The notes under the pieces are model-generated. The model was given only the letters and a program-made list of their open reading frames with translations, did no database searches and was not told where the DNA came from. Positions 32,997-43,470 of a stretch of 64,000 bases of DNA are shown in pieces. The position numbers and the translations under genes are program-made. The stretch comes from Cyprinodon diabolis (Eukaryota > Chordata > Actinopteri > Cyprinodontiformes > Cyprinodontidae): contig CM060081.1 in the NCBI GenBank assembly GCA_030533445.1, positions 682,001 to 746,000 on the forward strand. The letters run 5' to 3'. How positions within the stretch are numbered: position 1 is the stretch's first letter; each line of letters opens with the position of its first letter.

Positions 32997-33741
32997 GGTG
33001 GCTCAGGTTATCCTGATCTATCTCTATAGTTCTGCTGCTATAGGCTTAGACTTTTGGAGGACATAGGGACCCCCATTTCATCATTCTGCTTCATTCTCTC
33101 TCTGTTCTCCTATTCTGCAGAATCTGTTTGTTCAATCTCTAACCTTCTGCTCTCTCTGCTTTTCCTCAGAGTAGCTTTGCCTCGTCTGTTCCTGTTTGGC
33201 TGTGACGTCATCCAGGAAAGAAACATCAGCTGTGCTGCTTCCATCAACACCCTTGTTTGTTGTTGGTTGTTGATGTTGGAGATCGGCCTGTTTTCCAGTG
33301 TGGTCCTGTTTCTCTGACTGTGACTAACTGGATGTGCTCTCTTCATCCTCTGGCATGGGAGCTGCCTTGGAGCTCGTCTGCCTGGCTGTGTGTTTCCTGG
33401 ACGGGGCCGCCTTTTACAGCTGCTTTTTGTATCTCTGCTTCTGTCTCCTTGAACCCCAGTCGGCCTTGGCAGATGGCCGCTCACACTGAGCCTGGTTCTG
33501 CTGGAGGTTTCTTCCTGTTAAAAGGGAGTTTTTCCTCTCCACTGTCGCTACAAGCATGCTTAGTGTGAGGGATTGTATTTGAGTCAATGAGTCAATGCAA
33601 TCAACTGGTTTTCCTTAGATAGAAAACTTTGTATCAATTTGACTGTATGATCTGGTTGAACTGTAAAGTGCCTTGAGATGACATGTGTTGTGAATGTGGC
33701 GCTATATAAATAAACTGAATTGAATTGAATTGAATTGAACT

Positions 33742-34017
33742 GTGAATAATTTAAACCTTTGAAGAAGTAACCGACACAAACCTGGATCAACATTTTTCAG
33801 TTTGGGGGAAATTAAGAACTTATGGAAGTACCTTTGTTTATGGAACGACTATGATCTGGATGACTGAGAATCTTCACCAGCTTACCTATGTGTTATTTTC
33901 CAGAACATCTTATTGATGTTCAAAATATCTAAAGAAGAAAGCAAGTTTAAACCTGCGTTCTGCTGTTGGCCCTGTTACTTTTTTTATGATAACCCCTTTT
34001 TGGTTGTCTAGAAATCC
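33742..34017. other. Spacer between L2 and hAT MITE
   Basis: Unique-looking AT-rich sequence. No supported feature was seen. Confidence 0.6.
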
Positions 34018-34025
34018 CTTTGCAT

Positions 34026-34549
34026 CAGTGTTAATTTTGTTGACGAAGACTATGACGAAAAATACTCGTCAACGAACCTTTTTCACGGACTTAAACTAAA
34101 TAAAAACTAAATAAAAAGTGAGATATGATGTCTAAGACTATTACGAAAATTACTGACACTTTAGTCAACGAATAAAAACGAGACTAAACTATTAGGGAGG
34201 GACGAACGGTGATCCTATCAGAATTACTTTTTTTGTGGGACAAGTTGGGAAGAAATCCAATCAAAAGTTAGTTGCCACCCGCCATAGAAAGAAATCCAGG
34301 GGGCGGTAATGCGCCATAAAGCTGTGCGTGTTTCTAGGGAAATTCAAGTCTAATTCAAATCTAGACTGAGACTAAACTAAGACTAAAAGACTTAAGACTA
34401 GACTAAGACTAAAACTCTTTTGACATTTAGTCGACAAAAACTAGACTAAGACTAAAAGATTTCAGATGACTAAAATATGACTAAAACTAAATGGTGTGTT
34501 ATTCAAAAGACTAAGACTAAATCAGAATTTGCTGTCAAAATTAACACTG
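34026..34549. mobile_element. hAT-type MITE
   Basis: A 524-bp element with perfect 14-bp inverted ends (CAGTGTTAATTTTG) and a perfect 8-bp target duplication CTTTGCAT (34018-34025, 34550-34557). The 8-bp duplication and CAGTG ends fit hAT. The interior is built from many GACTAA/ACTAAAA words and has no coding capacity. Confidence 0.93.
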
Positions 34550-34559
34550 CTTTGCATCC

Positions 34560-36380
34560 AGATGCACAAATAGCAACTTGTTGCAATCTTCGTTAAGCTC
34601 TGCGCTGGCGGCAGTCGAATTGACCCGATGTTCCCTGCACCTACGTGGAAATACAAGTGAGTGAAAACAAAGTTCTGACAAACTCACGATAGCTTTAATC
34701 GCAATAAAGTACAACATTACCTGAGAGATTTAGGGAAGGTAAAGACAACAGGCCATTGTTTTCACGTTAGATCTTTTCCATGATGCCAGAAACACCAGGA
34801 AGATGTGGCAAGGTAGGGCTAACAGCAAGTTGGGTTTCAAGCTTGCTTTGCTCTGGCAGGATCATACTGGACACAAAGTCCCAGTCAAGAGAACAATAGC
34901 TGCAGAGGGGACCCCTCCCTCCCTCTCCTCCCCCTCCTTATCACCCCCTCTATCTGATCTGTTGCGATTCAGTTGGCCGCTCTGGTCTCAGTGGGAAGTG
35001 TAGCCGTGCATGTAGGGGGAAATCCAGTGAATGATAATGAACCGGGAATAGAAAAGAGGCGGCACGCTTGTTGAAAGACTCCTTCCATCCATCCAGTCCA
35101 CCTCCTTACTTCGCCACCTCCTCCTCCTCGTTGGCGGCGTGTCGGCTGGAGGGACGGCCCCCGTGCTCTGACACACTCACACACCTCCGCGATGTGTCAC
35201 TACCCATTCCACCTGCCTCTTCCCGTCATTCCCAGATTGCTTCTCCGTCTACCCACACTTGCTTTTTCCCCTCCCTCGTTTTTTTACCCTTATATATTAT
35301 TTCCCCTGGTGCGCTTTCACTCCTACGAGTCCTCCACCCCCCCCCATGTGTCACCACATCCGAGAAGAAAGAAACATGCTTCAGTCGACAAATGAAGAAG
35401 ACGAAAGAGAAAACGAAGATAGTAAAGTGTGGAGCGCAGCGATGCCCGCGTCCACGGCGAGCCAGAGTCCTCTTTGATGGAATATCCCGGACGGCGGAGG
35501 GCAGAAGTAGGGAGAAGAAGAAAGAAAAGAAGAGAAGATTAACAGGACAGCCAGTGAATGCCTCAAGAGGGTATGAAGACTCAAAATGAAAGCTAGGAAT
35601 ATTTATGACATTCTCTTGCCAATCATTTCTCTAACTACTTCCACTCTTCTGTCCCTTTCGGCGTTTTTCATTCGGGTTTTCATCTCCGTCTCTCTGTCTC
35701 CACTGAGTTATGTCCACAGGCTCTATTTGGGACTTTGACTAATTGCGAAGCAGGACTCGGGCAAAGACGAGCCTTTTTTCCCCCTTTTTTTCATTCTAAT
35801 TAATCCCCCCCTGTGCAGACCCTCAAAGAATCCCTTTCACTTTCTGTAAGTCTAACTATTTCTCTTCTCCCCCCCCATCTGCCTGCCTTTGAGAGGCAAA
35901 TAATTGGACATGGAGATTGGCTTTTCTCTGCCAAAGCCGGAGGATAGTGGCTGCAAGACACAAAAACACGATTACGCCCCTCGCACACCTGGAGCACGCA
36001 GTGTTTGCAGGCGTGCAGATGTGTTTTTATCTCTGAAGTTTTACTCTTGATGCACAGATTCAATCATTTCTGTGTGTTTTGTAGCATGGAGTCAGTCTCG
36101 CAACTTCCGCGTAAATGTCGTGTTTTGTTGTTGGTATTTATCTTCTCACCTAGAGCTGAAATTTGACAGTCACCATGTCATCATTTTAAGTTTTGACTAT
36201 TTTAGACGCAGTCAGGGGGATGTTATTAAAAATGGTTTTATATAATATTTTCTGTAATAACACAGGGATTCATTTTACCAATAAGAAGGATGAATTATTT
36301 AGACTGAATTTCAGATCTCTCATGTTTTGCAGTAGAAAAACACTCATGGGTTCAGGAGCTCTGTGTGAAGGCAACGCGCT
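34560..36380. other. Non-coding stretch with a GC- and pyrimidine-rich segment
   Basis: From about 35080 to 35560 the sequence is richer in GC and CpG, with CT-rich runs, then purine-rich runs (35380-35550). It has the look of a 5' UTR or promoter-near region. An open frame crosses it on the plus strand (35068-35589) but has no domain features. An A-run at 36405-36422 belongs to the following MITE. Confidence 0.35.
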
Positions 36381-36384
36381 GATA

Positions 36385-36944
36385 CGGAAGAGGATTAGGG
36401 CCACTAAAAAAAAAAAAAAAAAATTTACTGATTTTTTAAATTTTATTTCAGTATAGTATGAGGGAAAAAAATCAGAATTCTGACTTTTTTCTCAGAATTC
36501 TGACTTATTTCTCAGAATTCTGAGATTAAAGTCAAAATTTTTGACTTTTTTTCTCAGAATTTTTTTTTCTCAGAGATTAAAGTCAAAATTTTTGACTTTA
36601 ATCTCAGAATTCTGACTTTAATCTCAGAATTCGGACTTTTTTCTCAGAATTCGGACTTTAATCTCAGAATTCGGACTTTTTTCTCAGAATTCTGACTTTA
36701 ATCTCAGAATTCGGACTTTTTTCTCAGAATTCTTATTTTTTTTATTGTCAGAATTCTGAGATTAAAGTCAGAATTCTGAGATTAAAGTCAGAATTCGGAC
36801 TTTTTTCTCAGAATTCTTATTTTTTTTATTGTCAGAATTCTGAGATTAAAGTCAGAATTCTGACTTTTTTCCCATACTATACTGAAATAAAATAAAAAAA
36901 ATCAGTTAAATATATTTTTTTTTAGTGGCCCTAATCCTCTTCCG
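36385..36944. mobile_element. TA-flanked MITE with an expanded palindromic core
   Basis: A 560-bp member of the family defined at 60344-60560. The ends are CGGAAGAGGATTAGGG and its complement, bordered by TA (36383-36384, 36945-36946). The core is expanded to many alternating AGAATTCTGACTTTAATCTC-like units in both orientations. The expansion explains why it is more than twice the length of the short copy. Confidence 0.9.
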
Positions 36945-36949
36945 TACAC

Positions 36950-37430
36950 TGATCATGTTACAAACTGACCAAAAACCTGATATCATGTGTAAAATATTGT
37001 AAAATATTTGAGTCACGTATAAAAAATCAAAACGCTCCTCTCAGCGTTTACATTTTTTAGTTTATAAATTTTTTTTTTCACTCGTAGACTTGAGAGACTT
37101 TATCACCGTAAGGTTTTGCTCTTCGGCTGCAGCCGAACCCATCGGTAGGATTTCAGTGATGCAGGAACTTGTTGCGATGAGGATGGAAAGATGAAGAGGT
37201 GTTTAACGTCTGGGATGTGATGTCATGCTCACACACAGCTGGACGCTTAAAGAAGATTCAAATTTGTACCTTTCTGCTCAAAGTCATTTTGCCGAGAAAA
37301 GAAAAAACAAATGATGAGAAAATTTAAAGCTCAACAGCTGCCTTCAGATTGATTAGCCTCCCTTTATAATCTCTGTCAATATTTTACGTTATTAACAGTC
37401 TTTCTTTCTCTTCGTTCTCTCCTTCCCGCC
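36950..37430. other. Non-coding stretch, nothing recognised
   Basis: AT-rich sequence. No supported feature was seen. Confidence 0.55.
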
Positions 37431-37434
37431 CAAA

Positions 37435-37567
37435 CACACCTCCTCCTCCTCCTCCTCCTCCCTGTCATGCTCCTTCTCCTCCCATAAACGCACAGCTCGC
37501 TGTGGAGCGCACATGTGTGAGCATCAGCGGGTCGTACAGCAGCAGCAGCAGCAGGTCGCACTCTGAG
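37435..37567 (+). other. Possible exon or 5' UTR with splice donor
   Basis: A GC-rich block with a CTC-repeat run (37440-37461) and CAG repeats (37537-37555) ends in CACTCTGAG followed by GTGAGTGTTTTG, a strong match to the splice-donor consensus at 37568. The frame from 37502 would read through a serine run. It could be a first or alternative exon of a host gene. Nothing else supports this. Confidence 0.25.
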
Positions 37568-37982
37568 GTGAGTGTTTTGCATCCTTTAGGTCGACACAGA
37601 GATCTGGTTAAACTTTTCTTTGTTTTTCTGAGCTTGTGTGGAGCTGGGGGGGGGGTGGTGGTGTCTGTGTTAACAGGGGTCAAAGGTAGCGGTGATGACA
37701 TTTAAATGGAGCTGAGATTGTGTTGCTGTAATGTCAGTGTGTTGATGCACGTCGGGCTCGATCCGGACGTGCTGCGGTTAAGAATTACTGACCACAGCTT
37801 GAAGCTTTTCTCCAGCAGATCTCTGCACTCACAGCCTTAAAGGCCTCATTTCAATTCTTCCCACTTTTGCATCTTTATTCCTTTATCGAGTTCCGGTTTC
37901 TGGTGATGCTAACTCATTTCACTTCACTGGAATTTCACTTCTCGGCCACTGTCTCTCTCTGTCCCTGTTGCTCTCTCTTTCA

Positions 37983-38023
37983 GCTCCATGCAGTCCGTGG
38001 CATATTTGAAATTTTCCCAGCGG
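37983..38023 (+). other. Possible short exon
   Basis: A pyrimidine tract with TTGCTCTCTCTTTCAG ends at 37982, a good acceptor. Forty-one bases later comes GTTAGT, a usable donor. Together with the donor at 37568 this could form a small spliced transcript. This is inference from consensus only. Confidence 0.18.
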
Positions 38024-38029
38024 GTTAGT

Positions 38030-38660
38030 AGGCTGAACAGAAATAGATCTAATTCTAAATCAGGACGGAGCGCTTGGCTCAGGCAGCCCTGCTATCCTCC
38101 CTCCCTGCTGCTGCCAGTGCTGCACCGGCGCTCACACGTACAAGAAAAAACATTCAAGATAAAAGATTGCTTTTACACAGCAGAATCTAGATTAATAAGG
38201 TATGGATAGTCTGTATTACCAAACAAATAATTTCCATTTTTCAATCAAATTTGTGACGGTCCAAATGAGAGGACGAAATGACATTGGAGATGTTCAGTGG
38301 GAATTTCAAAGATCCACAGACAGAAATGCCAATAAACCAGAGTCGACGTGAAATGAAGCCAAATTGATGAATCGCTTTTCAGAAGTAAACTTTGACTTAA
38401 GCTGAATGGATTCGTCCGTTCCGCTTCCTACTTGCTGCAGCAGACGACTGCCGTCAGATTTAGACTCATAGATACGGATCTGAAGCTGATGACTGTCGTC
38501 CTTCAATATGAATATGACGGGTCTGATCCCAGAGTGGTGATAGCAGAGGCCACGCCTACCAGCCGCCTCCTGGGAGCACAGAGAGCTGGAAGCAGGAAAA
38601 GATAGAGGGCAGAACAGGACCAACGACAGGGAGGGAGGCAGGTGGAAGCGCTTCAACTGT
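38030..38660. other. Non-coding stretch, nothing recognised
   Basis: No element, repeat or supported coding sequence was seen. Confidence 0.5.
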
Positions 38661-38661
38661 T

Positions 38662-39008
38662 CATTTGTCAAGCTCTGGGTTCATGTGTTCATAGGTCAAA
38701 CTCTAGATTCATGTGTTCATAATTTCACACTCTGGGTTCATGTGTTCATAATTTCACACTCAGAGTTCATTTGTTCATATATCAAACTCTGGATTCATGT
38801 TCATAAGTCAAGCTCTGGGTTCATGTGTTCATAAGTCAAGCTCTGGGTTCATGTGTTCATAAGTCAAACTCTAGATTCATGTGTTCATATATCAAACTCT
38901 GGGTTCATGTGTTCATAATTTCACAATCTGGGTTCATGTGTTCATAATTTCACACTCTGGGTTCATGTGTTCATATGTCAAACTCTGGGTTCATGTGTTC
39001 ATATGTTA
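38662..39008. repeat. 28-bp satellite, small outlying array
   Basis: About 12 units of the same 28-bp repeat as the large array. The core is CTCTGGGTTCATGTGTTCAT followed by AAGTCAAA, AATTTCACA or ATATCAAA variants. The AATTTCACAC variant is common here and also occurs at the first unit of the main array and near its far end. About 960 bp of ordinary sequence separates the two arrays. Confidence 0.93.
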
Positions 39009-39965
39009 GTGAGATGGGTTGGTGCTGAAGGCTGGATCAGCAGCCCGTTATTTGGACAATAAAAGCGAACCAATAGAGGGTGAAGGTCGGTGACGCCCAG
39101 CATTCCTTCCTTCTCTGCACCTCAGTGTTACTTCCTTGTTCTTATTTTCCTCTTTGGTTTGACGACGAACAGCCAGAAAAGAACAAAAGAAGACATAATG
39201 TATGCAAACCCTCGGCCGCCTGCAGTCAGCAGGAATGAGGATGGAGGCAGGAGAACAGAAGGATAGCTTAATATTCCAGCTTACTGTTCTTATTGCACCG
39301 TGAAAAACAAAAACATTAAATAATGGCTGCTGAGATGAATGGATCCTCTGATCCTAGCAGATACAGGCTCTCCCTTCAAATCAAATAACCTGCTTCTGAT
39401 GACAGATTTAGAGAAAACTCCAGTGCTAACGGGAGATAATCAGCTGATATGAACGGCTCCTGTTTCTACTTACATTTTACTTCACTTTTGTTTTTTCCCT
39501 TCAACCACATAGTTCGCCTGACCCAACTTTAAAGAGCCAGTATTTTATATCTAGTGGCAGAAATGTAAATTACAACTAGTTGAACAGCCAGTGGTGCAAG
39601 CTGCTGTTTCTCATGTTTGATCTTCATCAGAAGTGGAAGGAACACAGTTGGCTGCTTTAGTTTCCAGAGGGATTTATTAATGAACTCATCTAGAAATCAA
39701 AGAAAAACACAACATGGACGCTACCAGACAAACATATGGACAGATCATTATTTACATACAAACAAAGCATCTGTAAAAAAGTTCAAATCAGAAAAAACTT
39801 TTTTATTTGGGATATTTGAGGCTGATTGGAAACTGAAGCTACAGCTGCTGTTAGAAATCAGATTTTAAAAACATCAAACAAAAGCACCCTGTGGAGATGG
39901 TCCTTCCTCAAAGCCTTTAAACTTGGAAACATAACTTTTAGGTCCAGGAAAACCAATGGCATAAC
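39009..39965. other. Spacer between the two 28-bp arrays
   Basis: Unique-looking sequence with no satellite units and no recognised gene. Confidence 0.6.
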
Positions 39966-42222
39966 ATTTTATAATTTCACACTCTGGGTTCATGTGTTCA
40001 TAGGTCAAACTCTGGGTTCATGTGTTCATAAGTCAAACTCTCAGAGCTCATGTTTTCATAAGTCAAACTCTGGGTTCATGTGTTCATTTGTCAAACTCTG
40101 GGTTTATGTGTTCATTTGTCAAACTCTGGGTTCATGTGTTCATAAGTCAAACTCTGGGTTCATGTGTTCATAGGTCAAACTCTGGGTTCATGTGTTCATA
40201 AGTCAAACTCTCAAAGCTCATGTTTTCATAAGTCAAACTCTGGGTTCATGTGTTCATTTGTCAAACTCTGGGTTTATGTGTTCATTTGTCAAACTCTGGG
40301 TTCATGTGTTCATAAGTCAAACTCTGGGTTCATGTGCTCATATGTCAAACTCTGGGTTCATGTGTTCATATGTCAAACTCTGGGTTCATCTTTTCATTTG
40401 TCAAACTCTGGGTTCATCTGTTCATTTGTCAAACTCTGGGTTCATGTGTTCATAAGTCAAACTCTGGGTTCATGTATTCATAAGTCAAACTCTGGGTTCA
40501 TGTGTTCATATGTCACACTGTGGGTTCATCTGTTCATGATTAAAACTTTGGGTTCATGTGTTCATATGTCAAACTCTGGGTTCATCTGTTCATTTGTCAA
40601 ACTCTGGGTTCATGTGTTCATTTGTCAAACTCTGGGTTCATGTGTTCATGAGTCAAGCTATGGGTTCATCTGTTTATAAGTCAAACTTTGGGTTCATGTG
40701 TTCATAAGGCAAATTCTCAAAGTTCATGTATTCATAAGTCAAACTCTGGGTTCATGTGTTCATAAGTCAAACTCTGGGTTCATCTTTTCATTTGTCAAAC
40801 TCTGGGTTCATATGTTCATAAGTCAAACTTTGGGTTCATGTGTTCATATGTCAAACTCTGGGTTCATCTGTTCATTTGTCAAACTCTGGGTTCATGTGTT
40901 CATTTGTCAAACTCTGGGTTCATGTGTTCATATGTCAAACTTTGGGTTTATGCGTTCATAAGTCAAACTCTGGGTTCATGTGTTCATATGTCAAACTCTG
41001 GGTTCATGTGTTCATAAGTCAAACTTTGGGTTCAGGTGTTCATATGTCAAACTCTGGGTTAATGTGTTCATAAGTCAAACTCCGGGTTCATCTGTTCATA
41101 AGTCAAACTCTGGGTTCATGTGTTCATAAGTCAAACTATGGGTTCATCTGTTTATAAGTCAAACTTTGGGTTCATGTGTTCATAAGTCAAACTCTCAAAG
41201 TTCATGTATTCATAAGTCAAACTCTAGGTTCATGTGTTCATAAGTCAAACTCTGGGTTCATCTTTTCATTTGTCAAACTGAGTTCATCTGTTCATAAGTC
41301 AAACTCTGGGTTCATGTGTTCATATGTCACACTGTGGGTTCATCTGTTCATGATTAAAACTTTGGGTTCATGTGTTCATATGTCAAACTCTGGGTTCATC
41401 TGTTCATTTGTCAAACTCTGGGTTCATGTGTTCATTTGTCAAACTCTGGGTTCATGTGTTCATGAGTCAAACTATGGGTTCATCTGTTTATAAGTCAAAC
41501 TTTGGGTTCATGTGTTCATAAGGCAAATTCTCAAAGTTCATGTATTCATAAGTCAAACTCTGGGTTCATGTGTTCATAAGTCAAACTCTGGGTTCATCTT
41601 TTCATTTGTCAAACTCTGGGTTCATATGTTCATAAGTCAAACTTTGGGTTCATGTGTTCATATGTCAAACTCTGGGTTCATCTGTTCATTTGTCAAACTC
41701 TGGGTTCATGTGTTCATTTGTCAAACTCTGGGTTCATGTGTTCATATGTCAAACTTTGGGTTTATGCGTTCATAAGTCAAACTCTGGGTTCATGTGTTCA
41801 TATGTCAAACTCTGGGTTCATGTGTTCATAAGTCAAACTTTGGGTTCAGGTGTTCATATGTCAAACTCTGGGTTAATGTGTTCATAAGTCAAACTCCGGG
41901 TTCATCTGTTCATAAGTCAAACTCTGGGTTCATGTGTTCATAAGTCAAACTATGGGTTCATCTGTTTATAAGTCAAACTTTGGGTTCATGTGTTCATAAG
42001 TCAAACTCTCAAAGTTCATGTATTCATAAGTCAAACTCTGGGTTCATGTGTTCATAAGTCAAACTCTGGGTTCATCTTTTCATTTGTCAAACTGAGTTCA
42101 TCTGTTCATAAGTCAAACTTTGGGTTCATGTGTTCATATGTCAAACTCTGGGTTCATCTGTTCATTTGTCAAACTCTGGGTTCATGTTTTCATTTGTCAA
42201 ACTCTGGGTTCAAGTGTTCATA

Positions 42223-43470
42223 CACTATATTGCCAAAAGTATTTGCTCACCCATCCAAATTATTGGAATCAGGTGTTCCAATCACTTCCATGGCCACAGG
42301 TGTATAAATTCAAGCACCTAGGCATGCAGACTGTTTTTACAAACATTTGTGAAAGAATGGGTCGCTCTCAGGAGCTCAGTGAATTCCAGCGTGGAACTGT
42401 GATAGGATGCCACCTGTGCAACAAATCCAGTCGTGAAATTTCCTCGCTCCTAAATATTCCACAGTCAACTGTCAGCTGTATTATAAGAAAATGGAAGTGT
42501 TTGGGAACGACAGCAACTCAGCCACGAAGTGGTAGGCCACGTAAACTGACGGAGCGGGGTCAGCGGATGCTGAAGCGCATAGTGCGAAGAGGTCGCCAAC
42601 TTTCTGCAGAGTCAATCACTACAGACCTCCAAACTTCATGTGGCCTTCAGATTAGCTCAAGAACAGTGCGCAGAGAGCTTCATGGAATGGGTTTCCATGG
42701 TCGAGCAGCTGCATCCAAGCCATACATAACCAAGTGCAATGCAAAGCGTCGGATGCGGTGGTGTAAAGCACGCCGCCACTGGACTCTAGAGCAGTGGAGA
42801 CGCGTTCTCTGGAGTGACGAATCGCGCTTCTCCATCTGGCAATCTGATGGACGGGTCTGGGTTTGGCGGTTGCCAGGAGAACGGTACTTGTCTGACTGCA
42901 TTGTGCCAAGTGTAAAGTTTGGTGGAGGGGGGATTATGGTGTGGGGTTGTTTTTCAGGAGCTGGGCTTGGCCCCTTAGTTCCAGTGAAAGGAACTCTGAA
43001 TGCTTCAGCATACCAAGACATTTTGGACAATTCCATGCTCCCAACTTTGTGGGAACAGTTTGGAGCTGGCCCCTTCCTCTTCCAACATGACTGTGCACCA
43101 GTGCACAAAGCAAGGTCCATAAAGACATGGATGACAGAGTCTGGTGTGGATGAACTTGACTGGCCTGCACAGAGTCCTGACCTCAACCCGATAGAACACC
43201 TTTGGGATGAATTAGAGCGGAGACTGAGAGCCAGGCCTTCTCGTCCAACATCAGTGTGCGACCTCACAAATGCGCTTCTGGAAGAATGGTCAAAAATTCC
43301 CATAAACACACTCCTAAACCTTGTGGACAGCCTTCCCAGAAGAGTTGAAGCTGTTCTAGCTGCAAAGGGTGGACCGACGTCATATTGAACCCTATGGATT
43401 AGGAACGGGATGTCACTTAAGCTCATATGTGAGTCAAGGCAGGTGAGCAAATACTTTTGGCAATATAGTG
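42223..43470 (+). mobile_element. Complete Tc1 transposon inside the satellite
   Basis: A 1248-bp element with TA on both sides (42221-42222, 43471-43472) and matching inverted repeats of about 29 bp beginning CACTATATTGCCAAAAGTAT. It carries one uninterrupted transposase on the plus strand. The flanks are satellite units: removing the element and one TA gives continuous text GTTCATATGTCAAAC, found intact at 47680 and 50655. Confidence 0.97.
42357..43388 (+). CDS. Tc1 transposase (DD34E), uninterrupted
   Basis: A 343-residue cut-and-paste transposase. It starts at the Met of [13 protein letters not shown], the standard start of this family. The frame is also open upstream through the inverted repeat into satellite DNA, back to 42120, but that extension is accidental. 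Two helix-turn-helix regions occupy about residues 5-115 ([33 protein letters not shown] with the GRPR-type turn; [15 protein letters not shown]). The catalytic domain has WSDESRF (first Asp), [10 protein letters not shown] (second Asp) and [12 protein letters not shown] (Glu), with 34 residues between the second Asp and the Glu. It ends [14 protein letters not shown]. Normal length with no stops or frameshifts, so possibly functional. It belongs to a different subfamily from the transposase at 12423-13463. Confidence 0.96.
   Translation: MGRSQELSEFQRGTVIGCHLCNKSSREISSLLNIPQSTVSCIIRKWKCLGTTATQPRSGRPRKLTERGQRMLKRIVRRGRQLSAESITTDLQTSCGLQISSRTVRRELHGMGFHGRAAASKPYITKCNAKRRMRWCKARRHWTLEQWRRVLWSDESRFSIWQSDGRVWVWRLPGERYLSDCIVPSVKFGGGGIMVWGCFSGAGLGPLVPVKGTLNASAYQDILDNSMLPTLWEQFGAGPFLFQHDCAPVHKARSIKTWMTESGVDELDWPAQSPDLNPIEHLWDELERRLRARPSRPTSVCDLTNALLEEWSKIPINTLLNLVDSLPRRVEAVLAAKGGPTSY

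Larger units (their letters stand above)
30036..33738 (+). mobile_element. L2-clade LINE, nearly complete
   Basis: A 3.7-kb L2 element with endonuclease, reverse transcriptase, C-terminal region, long 3' UTR and a terminal TGAAT repeat (33717-33738). The 5' end is near 30036 and no ORF1-like frame is present, so it is probably 5' truncated. It is the longest L2 copy here and the reference for fragments 1-1183 and 5003-5577. The protein is interrupted by one visible frameshift near 32225. Confidence 0.94.

Noticed and set aside
42652..43450. Minus-strand 256-codon frame within the Tc1 at 42223-43470
   Set aside because: It is the antisense shadow of the transposase gene and has no motifs of its own.
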